Below, in pieces: positions 12,232-24,304 of a DNA stretch of 64,000 bases; position 1 is the stretch's first letter; every line of letters begins with the position of its first letter. This DNA is from Ambrosia x helenae (Eukaryota > Streptophyta > Magnoliopsida > Asterales > Asteraceae): positions 722,705-786,704 of the forward strand of contig CM061230.1 of NCBI GenBank assembly GCA_030844895.1. Reading direction: 5' to 3'. Made by a program: the position numbers and the translations under genes. Below the pieces are notes generated by a model. The model saw nothing but the letters and a program-made list of their open reading frames with translations, did not search any database and was not told the origin of the DNA.

Positions 12232-14317
12232 TGTAACGACCGAACGAATAAACCTTTTATAATCTATAATTAATTAGCACCTAATATTAATTTAAGTTAA
12301 TCCGGCCCAATAGAACAAGCCCACTCGATAATAATAAGCCCAAAATAAATTAGTTTAAACCCATTATCATTATAGTGAAAGCCCAACAATTAATTCAGCC
12401 TAATACCTTTGGCCCATTTCATATTTTAGTCTATTAAGTATATTGGCCCACAAAACTCTCTAGCCCAATACCTCTCTAGGCCCAAACCCAGCCCACTTTC
12501 CCTTGCTGCAATCCTACGCATCCATGCATACATACTGGTTGTATTATACGTATGAGATAAGAGAGAGAGAGACATGGCGAGGAAGATGAACAGACATAGG
12601 TGGGAGCCGGTCATCTTCCCCGGCTACCTCCTCTGCCGAGCTTCGATCTCCGACGATAACTCGCAACCTTGACAACCACCACGATAACAACCATCCTTCT
12701 AATCAATTACACAACCTGTAACCTTTCATCTTCTAGTTCTAGTCTGCATGAAAACCTCGGCGAACCAACAACCGGAACCCGACTTCCATATTCGAACAAA
12801 CCGTAACAGTCGTCACTTTCAGCCTCCGATACCGGCCTTCTTCTCCGGCAGCTCCCCGTCACCCGCAACGACCAGTTACATAGCCATCCCTCGTCTTCAT
12901 CATAATACAGTAATAACCATCACCTACAGTCCCAATATCATATATTCCGATCATGTTCTAGTCATCTTCTTCGGCAACTGTACGTATAATCCTAGTTATA
13001 ATACTCCAGCTACAACCCATGAAGATCATGTTTAACCCACCCACTATTACCGGTCATCACTTCCGGCCAGGTTCTTCTTTTCCGGCGTATATCTCTAACA
13101 ACCAGATTCGTCTCTTTGTTTCCGTTAATAGAAGCCGGATAGTCACCAACTATGGTGACTATCATCGGGTCTTTATCACCACCATCGGCCGCCTATATTC
13201 AATCAAGTCAGATCTTTGATCATTGATACCTGTTGTGTGATTATCATCGGGTCTACAAGAACCATCGGACATGAAACAGAAGAGGAAGAGAGTTATGGGA
13301 GACGAAGGCAGTTTATTGTTTTATTATTATAACACAGTGGATTATATTACCCGGGTTTGACCCGTTCAAACACCCGGTCACTCGGATAGACATAAGGGAG
13401 TGGTTAAAGGTATAATTATTGTTATACTAATTATTGTTATTATTATAGACATGTGACGAGTGGGACAATAATATTAACCCGACAATATTAAATGGAATAA
13501 CGATAATAAACCAAGTAATATATATATATATATATATATACAAGTATATATATATATATATATACCAGAATATATAATATTAAAATAGAATATAATATTA
13601 AAGGATTGTCCCCCACAGTATCACGGGTATAAGCATTGCACGTATTAATGATTATAAAATATAATAGGTGCAATATACTTGGAGAATATACCGTTGAGGA
13701 ATAGACTACTGAATTTGGGAGAATACAATAGAGGTGAGTACATGACCCTTTCCCTTAAAGCCTTTGGGCTGATTACATGCTTGTCTAATCGTTATCAAGT
13801 ATTTTATACGATTTATATTATAAAAGTGTTATCGAGTTGTTAATAGAAATAATAGAACTCGGTCGAATAGAAACTACGTAGGATGGATCCATTCGGTATC
13901 ATAGAGTATAGCCTGGACCAATCAGAGGTTACAGGACCATTATAATCGATCTATACTCACGGGAATATATTTATCTAAACCAAGTAGAGGTTTAGAACCA
14001 TAATAAGCATTCGTATGGTGCTTCATCGATAATATATTCCACCATAGAATGACCGGACTAAATAGAAAGAGTTGTATGATCGTTAAACTCGATTTATTAT
14101 TATAATATGTCTAAATTCGGCATGTCTCACTAGTATGAAAATACTAATGTACTTTAAGCATGTTGTCAGGTATTTATACGAAGTATTAAAGAGCATGCCG
14201 AAGAGTAGAAGATCTGGATAAGAAGAGGATACTATGGTTACATTTTAATCCAGCTTAATGTAATCATTACCGTTAAACCTGTTAAGGCTAATCCGCTGCG
14301 CCACCTGGGTCGTTACA
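12232..14317 (+). repeat. 5' LTR of the young LARD element
   Basis: The LTR is 2,086 bp, starting TGTAACGACCGAACG and ending CCTGGGTCGTTACA. It contains AT dinucleotide tracts near 13,517-13,564. Short frames of 62, 95 and 66 codons inside it recur identically in the 3' LTR simply because the LTRs are copies; they resemble no known protein. Confidence 0.93.
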
Positions 14318-14337
14318 GGTGGTATCAGAGCAACAGG
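14318..14337 (+). promoter_or_regulatory. Primer binding site (initiator Met tRNA)
   Basis: TGGTATCAGAGC at 14,320-14,331, two bases after the 5' LTR, matches the classical plant site complementary to the 3' end of tRNA-iMet, where minus-strand DNA synthesis is primed. Confidence 0.92.
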
Positions 14338-17300
14338 TTTAACTAATAGAAATCCTCTTCTGATCTAGATCAACCACAAGTATATTAAAAAGAAATATAT
14401 GTTAATAGAAATTATAAGGAAGTGTAGAAAAATTATCGAGGAAAATTACTAGAATAATATTGTGAGGTAAATTGACAATTTTTAATGGCCAGAAAATTGT
14501 GAATTTACAGGCACGATTGAATTCTAGAAAATTCTTTGGTAATACCAAAACATATAAATACAAGAAATACGAATAAACCAGAATTTTATGAAGTATAAAT
14601 AAGTTATTATAGAAATATCCTTATAATCCTTCATATCAGTTAGACAAATATGGGAACAACGTGTTAAGAATAAGAATATGATTATAAGTTTTATATCCTA
14701 TGAAAAGTTATCGAATCATAATCAAAGGTAGTAACCTTCCTCAGAAGAAACTTATATTTAAAAGTATTCGAAATCAATATAATTAGAAGAATATATCCGA
14801 TTATTAAAGAAAATTTATAAATTAATACAAATATTGTACTTCCACTTGAGCATTCCTGTGATCAAGTCTTTAAATAGATATAATTCTTCCAACAAAATTC
14901 GTCATATCTGTCGTTTATACGAATTTCCTTCCGATGAAAATCAAGCGAATATAAATATACCATTTTGGATAACCTATCATTGAAACCACCAATGCAGATA
15001 TTTCCACGAAACATATTCGGAAATATATATTTTATAATTTCTTCTGAACTTTCGTTCTAGCCGTCTGGCAAGATTATTTCTTGGATCAAGAAAATAATAT
15101 CAGCGTCATATTGATATAAACGAATTAATAGAAGTAAGATTAAGAGAGATGAACACCGGCTCCGACACCGGTCATCTTCTCCGGCGGGAAGTATACTCCG
15201 GCGTACCATCAAAGTAACAACTGCTAACCATCTTTCCTGGTCACTATCTCCGACTCCTTATAGAACCAATACAACCACAACTTAAACTCTTATAAATCCA
15301 CAGAAGGATATATCCTTGCCGCTCTTGGTAACCCACGACCTCTATTAACCATTGATACACTTCCATTCCATCTGAAACAAAGTTTAAAAGTCCGACTCAT
15401 TAGACTTGAAGGGTCACATGAAAACTTCCTTGTATTTCAATTCGAAACCCGATCGATATACAATTTGAAATAAATTGTATAGTTTAAAAATTCAGCTCGT
15501 TGGAAGTGATGTTTCACTTGAAGATTTCTTGGAATTTCAATCTGAAAATATATTAGTATACAATCTTTATATAATTACGCTCCTTTCCAAAAGTTTTGGG
15601 ATTACTAGTATGACGAAACCCGAGTTTCCTATCCAAGGCTATGAGTCCAGGAAGCCTCCTACTCTTAAAAAACTCCTATACAACGGAAGTGTTTCTAATG
15701 ATGTTACAAGATGATAAAATTGCTGATTCCTCCATTAAAGCTTCGCACACCATATTACCGACAACCGTAACATCACAATGTCTTTGGCTTAATTCCCTAA
15801 GTATTTTACCAATGTTGAGATTCCACTACTATCTTGAATGGCCGAATCCAATTTAATCGGATCAATCTACATAACTTTCTTAGACTTTGGAAGTAAGGTG
15901 GTTATTTCCTCCAATGAATTTGGCCCGAGAGTAATAGGTGAATCCTATATCTTGAATTTTCTGTCTAAGGATGATATTCCCTCGTGTTTAGCCCGAAAGC
16001 AAATCTCAAGACTCCTTAAATATCCTTTAATTCCATCACAAGTTATTCCCCAACTTTATTCGTAATATAAACTTCACGATTTTGTTTATCGCCAAAGTTT
16101 AAAAGTTCGTTTATACAACTCTATTTATGTTATTAATAACTTAGTACTATTAAATCATTACTTTAGAAATCTTAGAAAGTATTTCAACCCGTTCAGTTGA
16201 ATTCTTATCCTATTTAACATCAAGGTTTGAAACTCGATCTTAACGACTTTATACTTCGATTATCAGCACTATTGCTAATCGTTACTCCGAAATTCTATAA
16301 ACAATCCTCACCAGATTGTTATTACTACTCAAACTCAGTATATTATATTCTTTACTTCATAAGATAACACTATTGTCAAACTACTTCATATCTTTTCAGT
16401 AAGACTTTACAATCTACTGAAAATGATTAAGTCATTATATCTGACTTACGATACTTTGGTTTTCTTTAAAAACCAGTATTCGAGTTGTAAACTCCAACCA
16501 GAGTATTAGCCTCATAGATAATCTAACGACATATTAATTTTTGGAAATTTATGAGTCTCTCCGAGACAAATTAAATTTTCAAACATGAAGTTGGTTATTT
16601 ATTCTAAGGATATAAAAGAAAATATGTATATCTTAGTGTATACCTATCTTCTTTGTATCATTCAAATAATATTATTGGAAATCAAGTTCGAAGACTTGAG
16701 AACCCAGTAAACATTTGAGAAAGTATGAAATAACATTACACCAATGGTACTATCACTATTATCTCTATTTAAGAAATTTGGAGAAGCTTGTGGACGATTA
16801 TCATACTCGGTATTCTTAACCATTAAGTCACGAAACCTGAAATTTGTGACAATGTGAGGAGAAAACTTTGATTATACTGAAAGTATAATATATCGTGATG
16901 ATAAACCCTCGTCTAGAAATCGAAATTCTGTAGATTGGGCATGTCCATGGCAGCCTAGACTTCAAAAATCCGAAACTCTTTATAACCAGATTCATATATA
17001 CAGAATTGATTAAAAGCTAGTAATCAAATCAGTATGTAGAATCAAAGATGGTTGCATGTCCTCTATACATTCCCTGTGGTAAAAGAAATCTGGACCCTTA
17101 TAAAAGGTATATCCGGATGTTTCCTCAGGATTCTGTGCAAGGACATATGATATCATAAAGGAAAAGATGCATTATCTAATGTTGGAGAGAATTCTTGTAC
17201 TTTTCAGTACAGATGTTGCTAATACTTTGAGAATAGTATCAAGAGATCTTTTAATTCGGTCAACATAATATCTATATTTTATTGGATATGAGAATGACCT

Positions 17301-18700
17301 ATTTCTAGATTAAAACTAATAGATTGACTCCCTTCGGTCATATTCTATTTATTTCATATTGATAAGAGAACTCTATCGTTCGATTATATTATAAATATCC
17401 TACCTGATAGAGGTCGCTTTCCAATATATACTCGAATGTTTCCTGACAGGTCTCCTGAGATAGATTATTCTCAACATCGAGAATTATTATTCTTGGTCTG
17501 CATCATCCGAGTTATTCGTAAGAATTACTCATTAAGCCAGTTCGATTCGATCACAATCTGACCATTTTTAATGGAAAGATTTAATACGATCATTTCTATA
17601 TATAGAGAATAAGTATTGAACCTCTTTCAAGTGTGTGTATATATATATATATATGGATGACATTAACGAAATATTTCCAGATAATTCTCTTGATATCGTG
17701 TAAGTTTCGATTTACTGTCTTCAATGATCTTTACTTTGTAAGGAATTCTATTTCATCAAATCCTTTGAGAATTAATTACACGTCAAAAATATTTTACTCA
17801 AATAAAGATGATCCTTCTTAACGACCTATCTTATACGGTCATTCATTTGAATTTATGCGAAACCTAGTCTCAGCCCGAATATTTAATACAGCTCGAAAAT
17901 ATCTACAGCTCGCTATTCTCGAAAATAATCGTTTATACTTATTAAACTCGAAGCAGCGGATAGATTATATGAAATAAATAGAAGTATCTATACCGTTCTA
18001 CATAAGTCGATAAGTTATAGAAAATAATTTGAGAATTAATAAAATACCATGAATTATATAATCGTATATGCCTATGGCAATTTGACAAGTGACTTTCCAG
18101 TAGTTTATTTTCAGAATATATAAAGGAAGCCTCTATTTCTAAGAATTTAAGCCATATGATTTGGCTATAAAATATTTGTTATCAAAGTATAGAATATAAT
18201 TTAAAACGTATTATAGAACAAAATTCTGAGAAAATAATCTATTATAGAATGTAAAATATTTTAAGATAACGTGTATTATTATGATTAACCAGAGATAGTT
18301 ATAAGAGATATAATACGCGTAGATTTAATAATTATCGAGGAATTATTATAAATAGAAAAGGGTTAAGATATAATGATATCTTAACACCATCAGAAAGTCT
18401 ATAATAGATGCGGCCAAGGGATTGGCCAAAGATAAACGATATTACCAGAAAGCCATTTAGAATTTTATAAGCCTGATTTATATAATCGCTAAGAGGAAAC
18501 TCTAGAACTAAGTGTCTAAGATTTTAAACCCGTCTCTATAAGGTTTAGAATTTATTATTAGAAAATTAAGTGGGGGACAATTTCTATAGGTTGGGGAGAA
18601 TCTAATAATAAGTATTATAAAGATTATCAGGAATAATAACTAAAGGATATTTATTAAACATTAGAAGACTACTCAAAACGAATCTCGAGGACGAGATTCA
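14338..18700 (+). other. Non-coding internal region of the LARD element
   Basis: AT-rich sequence with many stops in all frames; the longest open frame is about 79 codons (15,475-15,714). No polyprotein domain was recognisable. A short segment near 15,150-15,200 with repeated CCGGC motifs resembles a segment in the LTR. It may carry packaging signals, but none can be named from sequence alone. Confidence 0.7.
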
Positions 18701-18716
18701 TATAGGTTGGGGAGAA
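18700..18716 (+). promoter_or_regulatory. Polypurine tract
   Basis: A purine-rich stretch (AGGTTGGGGAGAA) lies immediately before the 3' LTR, in the position used to prime plus-strand DNA synthesis. A very similar AGGTTGGGGAGAA occurs about 120 bases upstream near 18,589-18,601. Confidence 0.85.
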
Positions 18717-20804
18717 TGTAACGACCGAACGAATAAACCTTTTATAATCTATAATTAATTAGCACCTAATATTAATTTAAGTTAATCCGGCCCAATAGAA
18801 CAAGCCCACTCGATAATAATAAGCCCAAAATAAATTAGTTTAAACCCATTATCATTATAGTGAAAGCCCAACAATTAATTCAGCCTAATACCTTTGGCCC
18901 ATTTCATATTTTAGTCTATTAAGTATATTGGCCCACAAAACTCTCTAGCCCAATACCTCTCTAGGCCCAAACCCAGCCCACTTTCCCTTGCTGCAATCCT
19001 ACGCATCCATGCATACATACTGGTTGTATTATACGTATGAGATAAGAGAGAGAGAGACATGGCGAGGAAGATGAACAGACATAGGTGGGAGCCGGTCATC
19101 TTCCCCGGCTACCTCCTCTGCCGAGCTTCGATCTCCGACGATAACTCGCAACCTTGACAACCACCACGATAACAACCATCCTTCTAATCAATTACACAAC
19201 CTGTAACCTTTCATCTTCTAGTTCTAGTCTGCATGAAAACCTCGGCGAACCAACAACCGGAACCCGACTTCCATATTCGAACAAACCGTAACAGTCGTCA
19301 CTTTCAGCCTCCGATACCGGCCTTCTTCTCCGGCAGCTCCCCGTCACCCGCAACGACCAGTTACATAGCCATCCCTCGTCTTCATCATAATACAGTAATA
19401 ACCATCACCTACAGTCCCAATATCATATATTCCGATCATGTTCTAGTCATCTTCTTCGGCAACTGTACGTATAATCCTAGTTATAATACTCCAGCTACAA
19501 CCCATGAAGATCATGTTTAACCCACCCACTATTACCGGTCATCACTTCCGGCCAGGTTCTTCTTTTCCGGCGTATATCTCTAACAACCAGATTCGTCTCT
19601 TTGTTTCCGTTAATAGAAGCCGGATAGTCACCAACTATGGTGACTATCATCGGGTCTTTATCACCACCATCGGCCGCCTATATTCAATCAAGTCAGATCT
19701 TTGATCATTGATACCTGTTGTGTGATTATCATCGGGTCTACAAGAACCATCGGACATGAAACAGAAGAGGAAGAGAGTTATGGGAGACGAAGGCAGTTTA
19801 TTGTTTTATTATTATAACACAGTGGATTATATTACCCGGGTTTGACCCGTTCAAACACCCGGTCACTCGGATAGACATAAGGGAGTGGTTAAAGGTATAA
19901 TTATTGTTATACTAATTATTGTTATTATTATAGACATGTGACGAGTGGGACAATAATATTAACCCGACAATATTAAATGGAATAACGATAATAAACCAAG
20001 TAATATATATATATATATATATATACAAGTATATATATATATATATATATACCAGAATATATAATATTAAAATAGAATATAATATTAAAGGATTGTCCCC
20101 CACAGTATCACGGGTATAAGCATTGCACGTATTAATGATTATAAAATATAATAGGTGCAATATACTTGGAGAATATACCGTTGAGGAATAGACTACTGAA
20201 TTTGGGAGAATACAATAGAGGTGAGTACATGACCCTTTCCCTTAAAGCCTTTGGGCTGATTACATGCTTGTCTAATCGTTATCAAGTATTTTATACGATT
20301 TATATTATAAAAGTGTTATCGAGTTGTTAATAGAAATAATAGAACTCGGTCGAATAGAAACTACGTAGGATGGATCCATTCGGTATCATAGAGTATAGCC
20401 TGGACCAATCAGAGGTTACAGGACCATTATAATCGATCTATACTCACGGGAATATATTTATCTAAACCAAGTAGAGGTTTAGAACCATAATAAGCATTCG
20501 TATGGTGCTTCATCGATAATATATTCCACCATAGAATGACCGGACTAAATAGAAAGAGTTGTATGATCGTTAAACTCGATTTATTATTATAATATGTCTA
20601 AATTCGGCATGTCTCACTAGTATGAAAATACTAATGTACTTTAAGCATGTTGTCAGGTATTTATACGAAGTATTAAAGAGCATGCCGAAGAGTAGAAGAT
20701 CTGGATAAGAAGAGGATACTATGGTTACATTTTAATCCAGCTTAATGTAATCATTACCGTTAAACCTGTTAAGGCTAATCCGCTGCGCCACCTGGGTCGT
20801 TACA
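18717..20804 (+). repeat. 3' LTR of the young LARD element
   Basis: The LTR is 2,088 bp, with the same termini as the 5' LTR. The only difference I found is one extra AT unit in the second dinucleotide tract. It is followed by the TSD GCATG at 20,805-20,809. Confidence 0.93.
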
Positions 20805-21290
20805 GCATGGGGCTTAAGGATGCTTAAATAGGAGATTGAGGCGGTTTAGAATCGTCAGACCCCGGCGAGCGGCCGCTCGGGCTCTGTGAGCGGCCGCTCA
20901 CAGGCCCTCGGCGCGCGCCGGTGGTCCGTTTCGTCTCCCGACGTGTTTTCCTTCGACGTTTTCGTTATTTCGGACCGTAACAAGTGCAACCCCATGCGTT
21001 AAGACCCTAAACAACCTAATGATCCACTTTTAGTGATTTTTATTAACGTATTCGGTTTAGGTTCACACAATCACGTATGGTTTTCACATAAGTTTATCAA
21101 ACATCACAGAGACACATAATTCCAAATTAGTTCATTATTCACCAACGTCCGAGGTTCACTAATCATGTACCCAATTATTAACTCACAACAATGCACGTGT
21201 GTCCTATCCAGCTAACCCTAGTTAAGTATAATGCAAGGAACGTAACTAGAGTTTAGTTAAAGTGAGAACCTGAATTTGCGGGGTATCACA
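20805..21290 (-). mobile_element. Ty3/gypsy-type LTR, proximal part
   Basis: This continues the LTR interrupted at 12,231. It includes two GCGGCCGC motifs near 20,869-20,901 and ends at 21,290 with the minus-strand start TGTGATACCCCGC. The start is preceded, on the minus strand, by a polypurine-like AACTTGGGGATGA. Confidence 0.65.
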
Positions 21291-21410
21291 TCATCCCCAA
21301 GTTGAAAAGAATTTCGTCCCGAAATTCAGCAAGTAAACAGTAAAGCCAGCTAGAAAAGTGTACGCTTGGTTCCCGGATGTCACAAAACATCACTTAGGAC
21401 TCGGCCTTAG
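21291..21410 (-). mobile_element. 3' internal end of a Ty3/gypsy-type element
   Basis: On the minus strand it reads GCTGAATTTCGGGACGAAATTC followed by AACTTGGGGATGA and the LTR start. The GGGACGAAATTC motif just upstream of a polypurine tract is common at the 3' end of plant chromovirus-like gypsy elements. Only about 120 bases remain; no pol domain is present. Confidence 0.5.
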
Positions 21411-21606
21411 AAACAAACAAAACAATCTTTATTTTACTTCGTGTTATTGATGATGTATTTTCTCATGAACAAATTGCATACTTGTTGAATCTTAGATGCG
21501 AATGAAATCTATTTTAATCTATTGTCACAACTTAGTGTTATGAAGTCTTTGAACAATCTATCATAAGTCGCGCCTTGATGTATTCCGCCATCGGTTGGGT
21601 GTGACA
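21411..21606. mobile_element. LTR end of the outer nested element
   Basis: It ends TCCGCCATCGGTTGGGTGTGACA at 21,606, directly against the Copia RT segment. It is probably the partner end of the fragment starting at 9,096. The two ends are not flanked by a matching TSD. Confidence 0.5.
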
Positions 21607-22655
21607 AGAAAAGTAGCTATGAGCCAAGTTTGTACATCAAGAATGTGGGAGCTGATTTGATCTATGTTTGCTTGTATGCAGATGATATAATCTACACAAG
21701 TTCAAGCATGATGTTGACGAAAGAGTTCAAAGAAATGATGATGAAGAAGTTTGAAATGATTGATCTTGGTAGGCTGACTTTGTTCCTTGTTTAAGAGGTT
21801 CATCAAACTAAGGATAGTATTTTTCTTGGTCAAAAGAGGTATGCTGCAAACTTAATTGAAAAGTTTGGTATGAAGGGATGCAAGACTGAAGACACACCCA
21901 TGAATGCCAATGAAAAATTTGTCTAGCTGATGGAAGTAAAGCAGCTGATGCCTTGTTGTATAGGAGCCTAATTGGTGGTCTGATGTGCCTATGCAACACT
22001 AGACCTGATATAGTGTATTTAGTAGGTGTTCTTGCCAGATTTATGCAATCCCCTACAGTCTTACACTTTGGTGCTGCTAAAAGGGTCCTTAGGTACATTG
22101 CAGGGACCACTAACTTTGGGATATGGTATGCTAAAGAGACAAAGAAGAAAGGTATAGTGTTGATTGGTCACACCGATAGTGATTGGGCAAATAGTTTGAT
22201 GGAAAAGTGTTTCAACAAACACTTTTAACATTAGAAGTGGGTTAGTCATGTGGAGCTCAAAGAAACAAAGCATAGTTGCTTTATCTAGTACAGAAGTTGA
22301 GTATATTACAGCTACAGATGTTGCTTGTCAAGCAGTTTGGCTAAGGAGGATGCTAGCTTATTTGTATTTGGGTCAACAACATGCTATTGTCATACATTGT
22401 GACAGCAGATTAACCATTTGCCTGTTATAGAATCCAACTCTTCACAATAGGTCTAAGCACATTGAATTGAGGTATCATTTTATTAGAGATTTGGTTAACT
22501 AGGAGCACGTGAAGTTGATGTTCTTTGGCACTCATGAACTAGTTGCCGATGTTTTAACAAAGGCTTTGTCCAAGGACAAGTTTGTAAGGTTCAGAATGCT
22601 ACTTGGAGTTCAGGAGTTTGAGTTATGGGAGGGTGATGATAGTAACTCAAACTAA
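21607..22655 (+). pseudogene. Copia reverse transcriptase-RNase H remnant
   Basis: This is the 3' part of a Copia polyprotein. The translation includes LIYVCLYADDIIYTSSS (the YxDD polymerase motif as YADD, near 21,658-21,708), KFEMIDLG, FLGQKRYAANLIEKFGM, YRSLIGGLMCL, RPDIVYLVGVLARFM, and RNase H parts TDSDWAN, SSKKQSIVALSSTEVEY, and KHIELRYHFIRD near 22,450. Several stops, for example at 21,793, and a frame change near 22,220-22,240 disable it. It is collinear with the gag-protease fragment at 8,413-9,090 but lacks integrase and the RT start. A T-rich stretch to about 22,931 ending ACCAACA may be the 3' LTR; this is weak. Confidence 0.85.
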
Positions 22656-22931
22656 GAGCACATGCATGCACGTGTCAGCATTGGGCGCCATGATTTAATA
22701 CACGTGCATAAGTTTTAAGGCAATTCAGTTAGGATAACGACTATTTTAAGGTTTGAATAAGTTGCTGTTGAAGATCCACTTTTGCACCAGATTTTTAGCT
22801 AGTTTCAGGTCTTTAGTTTTCTTATTTAAGCATTGTATTTCCTTTATTTGTTTTCTTCATTCGAAGCATTTAAATAGATAAATCTTTTGCCTTCAGTTGT
22901 TCATTGTTTATGACTTCTTAAATACCAACAT

Positions 22932-23635
22932 TGTGAATTTAATCATATAGAAATGAAATTAATTAGATTTTAAGATTCAACCAATTAGAAATAATTGAAA
23001 TTTTATGAATGATGAAAGAAATAACACAACAGGTGTGTTTCGTTGCAAATACGGCAAGGGGGCAACATATAATAACAATGGTATTCAATTCTTATTCTAA
23101 GGTATTTTTTTTAACGGCTATGATATTCAATTTTTTATAATATATAAGGTATTTGTGATGCAAGATGTTTGATTGAAGACATATTTAAGATACTAGCAGA
23201 ACACTTTTAATGAATCTCTTTTTTCGGTTTCATATGCATTTGGAGAAAACATCTTAACCGGAAACCAAAACCAACTATCCAATAAAAGTTGTAACCATGT
23301 TAAATGACACGTGTTCCCAAGTTGACATGTTGAACCCGTCACAAATCCAGAAATCTTACATGAACCGACACATGACACGAACCCGAAAGTCATGTCATAT
23401 ACGTGAACACAAACCCAACATATTATAGCTTGACACAAACATGACCTCTTCAGCTAAAAAAATTAATAAATTTCTTTATATATTCATAGTTTACAAAATT
23501 CCGTAAATCCTAGCTTTTTATCTTTAAAATCATACAAGCAGGAACCCGTGCGTTGCGGCGGGGTTGCACCCGTAAACTTTTATTACATATATAATAATTT
23601 TAAAATAAAAGTTGTCATGTATTCTTGTGTGACAA
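22932..23635. other. Spacer, nothing recognised
   Basis: AT-rich sequence. An ACCCGTGCGTTGCGGCGGGGT motif near 23,543 resembles the hairpin found close to many plant Helitron 3' ends (minus strand), and a minus-strand TCTATACTAC start lies at 24,484. The CTAG at 23,510-23,513 lacks the expected flanking T, so a full Helitron is not claimed. Confidence 0.35.
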
Positions 23636-23646
23636 TTATTGTGGTG

Positions 23647-23857
23647 GAAGTGTCAATGATGTGCAGGCCAGCTGGTCGGAGGTGAGAGAGTTTACTCCTT
23701 AAGGAGGTTCCCGCTCGGGCTTGGTCTCAGGTTTGAGTCCCCCCACTCGCACTAAGGGGTGAGAAATTCAACACCCGCGTTTGGCCTGGATTCGAACTGG
23801 GGTTGAGGGGTTGTGCGTCGTTTGGATTCTTCGCTGAAACACACCTTCCAAAAAAAT
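23647..23857 (+). mobile_element. tRNA-derived SINE with 11-bp TSD
   Basis: The direct repeat TTATTGTGGTG flanks the element at 23,636-23,646 and 23,858-23,868. The head has an A-box-like GGCCAGCTGGTCGG and a B box GGTTTGAGTCCCCC; a second GGATTCGAACTGGGG segment follows. It ends in a short A-run. Confidence 0.8.
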
Positions 23858-23978
23858 TTATTGTGGTGCAAGTTCTTTGATATTGAAAGCACGGATAAAA
23901 ATAAAAATTGATGTGGGAGAATACTGAAAACTTGAATCAAATGTAAATATAAATGCTAGATGTAATAACACTACATTA

Positions 23979-24301
23979 GACTATATGGTGTGCCTCCCTT
24001 CTCCCCCAACTCCCCCAAGTGCCACATCAGCGCCACATCATTTCCCCCATTTTCTCCCCCAAAGTTTGGAAATAGTATTCCCCTAATTCCCCCACTCCCC
24101 CTTCATTTTTTATTGGATAAAGGTTGATTAAAAAGAAAAAAAGAAAAAAAGAAAAAAAAATGGGCCAATCACATGACAAGGGGAGAAGGGGGAAATTTCA
24201 CCGAAGGCACCGAAATTTTTTAGGGGGGGGCGGTGTTCCCGATCGGGGAATAGGCCACATCACCACCCCGACCCCCTTCCCCGAAGGCACACCATTCAGT
24301 C
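23979..24301. mobile_element. PIF/Harbinger-like MITE, TSD TTA
   Basis: The ends are GACTATATGGTGTGCCT and, inverted, GACTGAATGGTGTGCCT. TTA lies outside both ends (23,976-23,978 and 24,302-24,304). The interior is C-rich then G-rich and non-coding. Confidence 0.75.
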
Positions 24302-24304
24302 TTA

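Larger units (their letters stand above)
12232..20804 (+). mobile_element. Young non-autonomous LTR retrotransposon (LARD type)
   Basis: This is a complete element: 5' LTR 12,232-14,317, primer site from 14,320, internal region of about 4.4 kb, polypurine tract ending at 18,716, 3' LTR 18,717-20,804, and a perfect GCATG TSD. The LTR ends form a 10-bp inverted repeat (TGTAACGACC...GGTCGTTACA). The two LTRs appear identical except for one AT unit in a microsatellite, so insertion was very recent. The internal region has no open frame longer than about 80 codons, and no gag, protease, integrase, RT or RNase H motif was recognised. Such large elements with non-coding interiors are called LARDs and must borrow proteins from an autonomous relative. 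Its family is unknown. Confidence 0.9.

Noticed and set aside
12426..13219. Three short frames (62, 95 and 66 codons) found identically twice, here and at 18,911-19,704.
   Set aside because: The duplication is explained by the two LTRs of one element, and no domain is recognisable.
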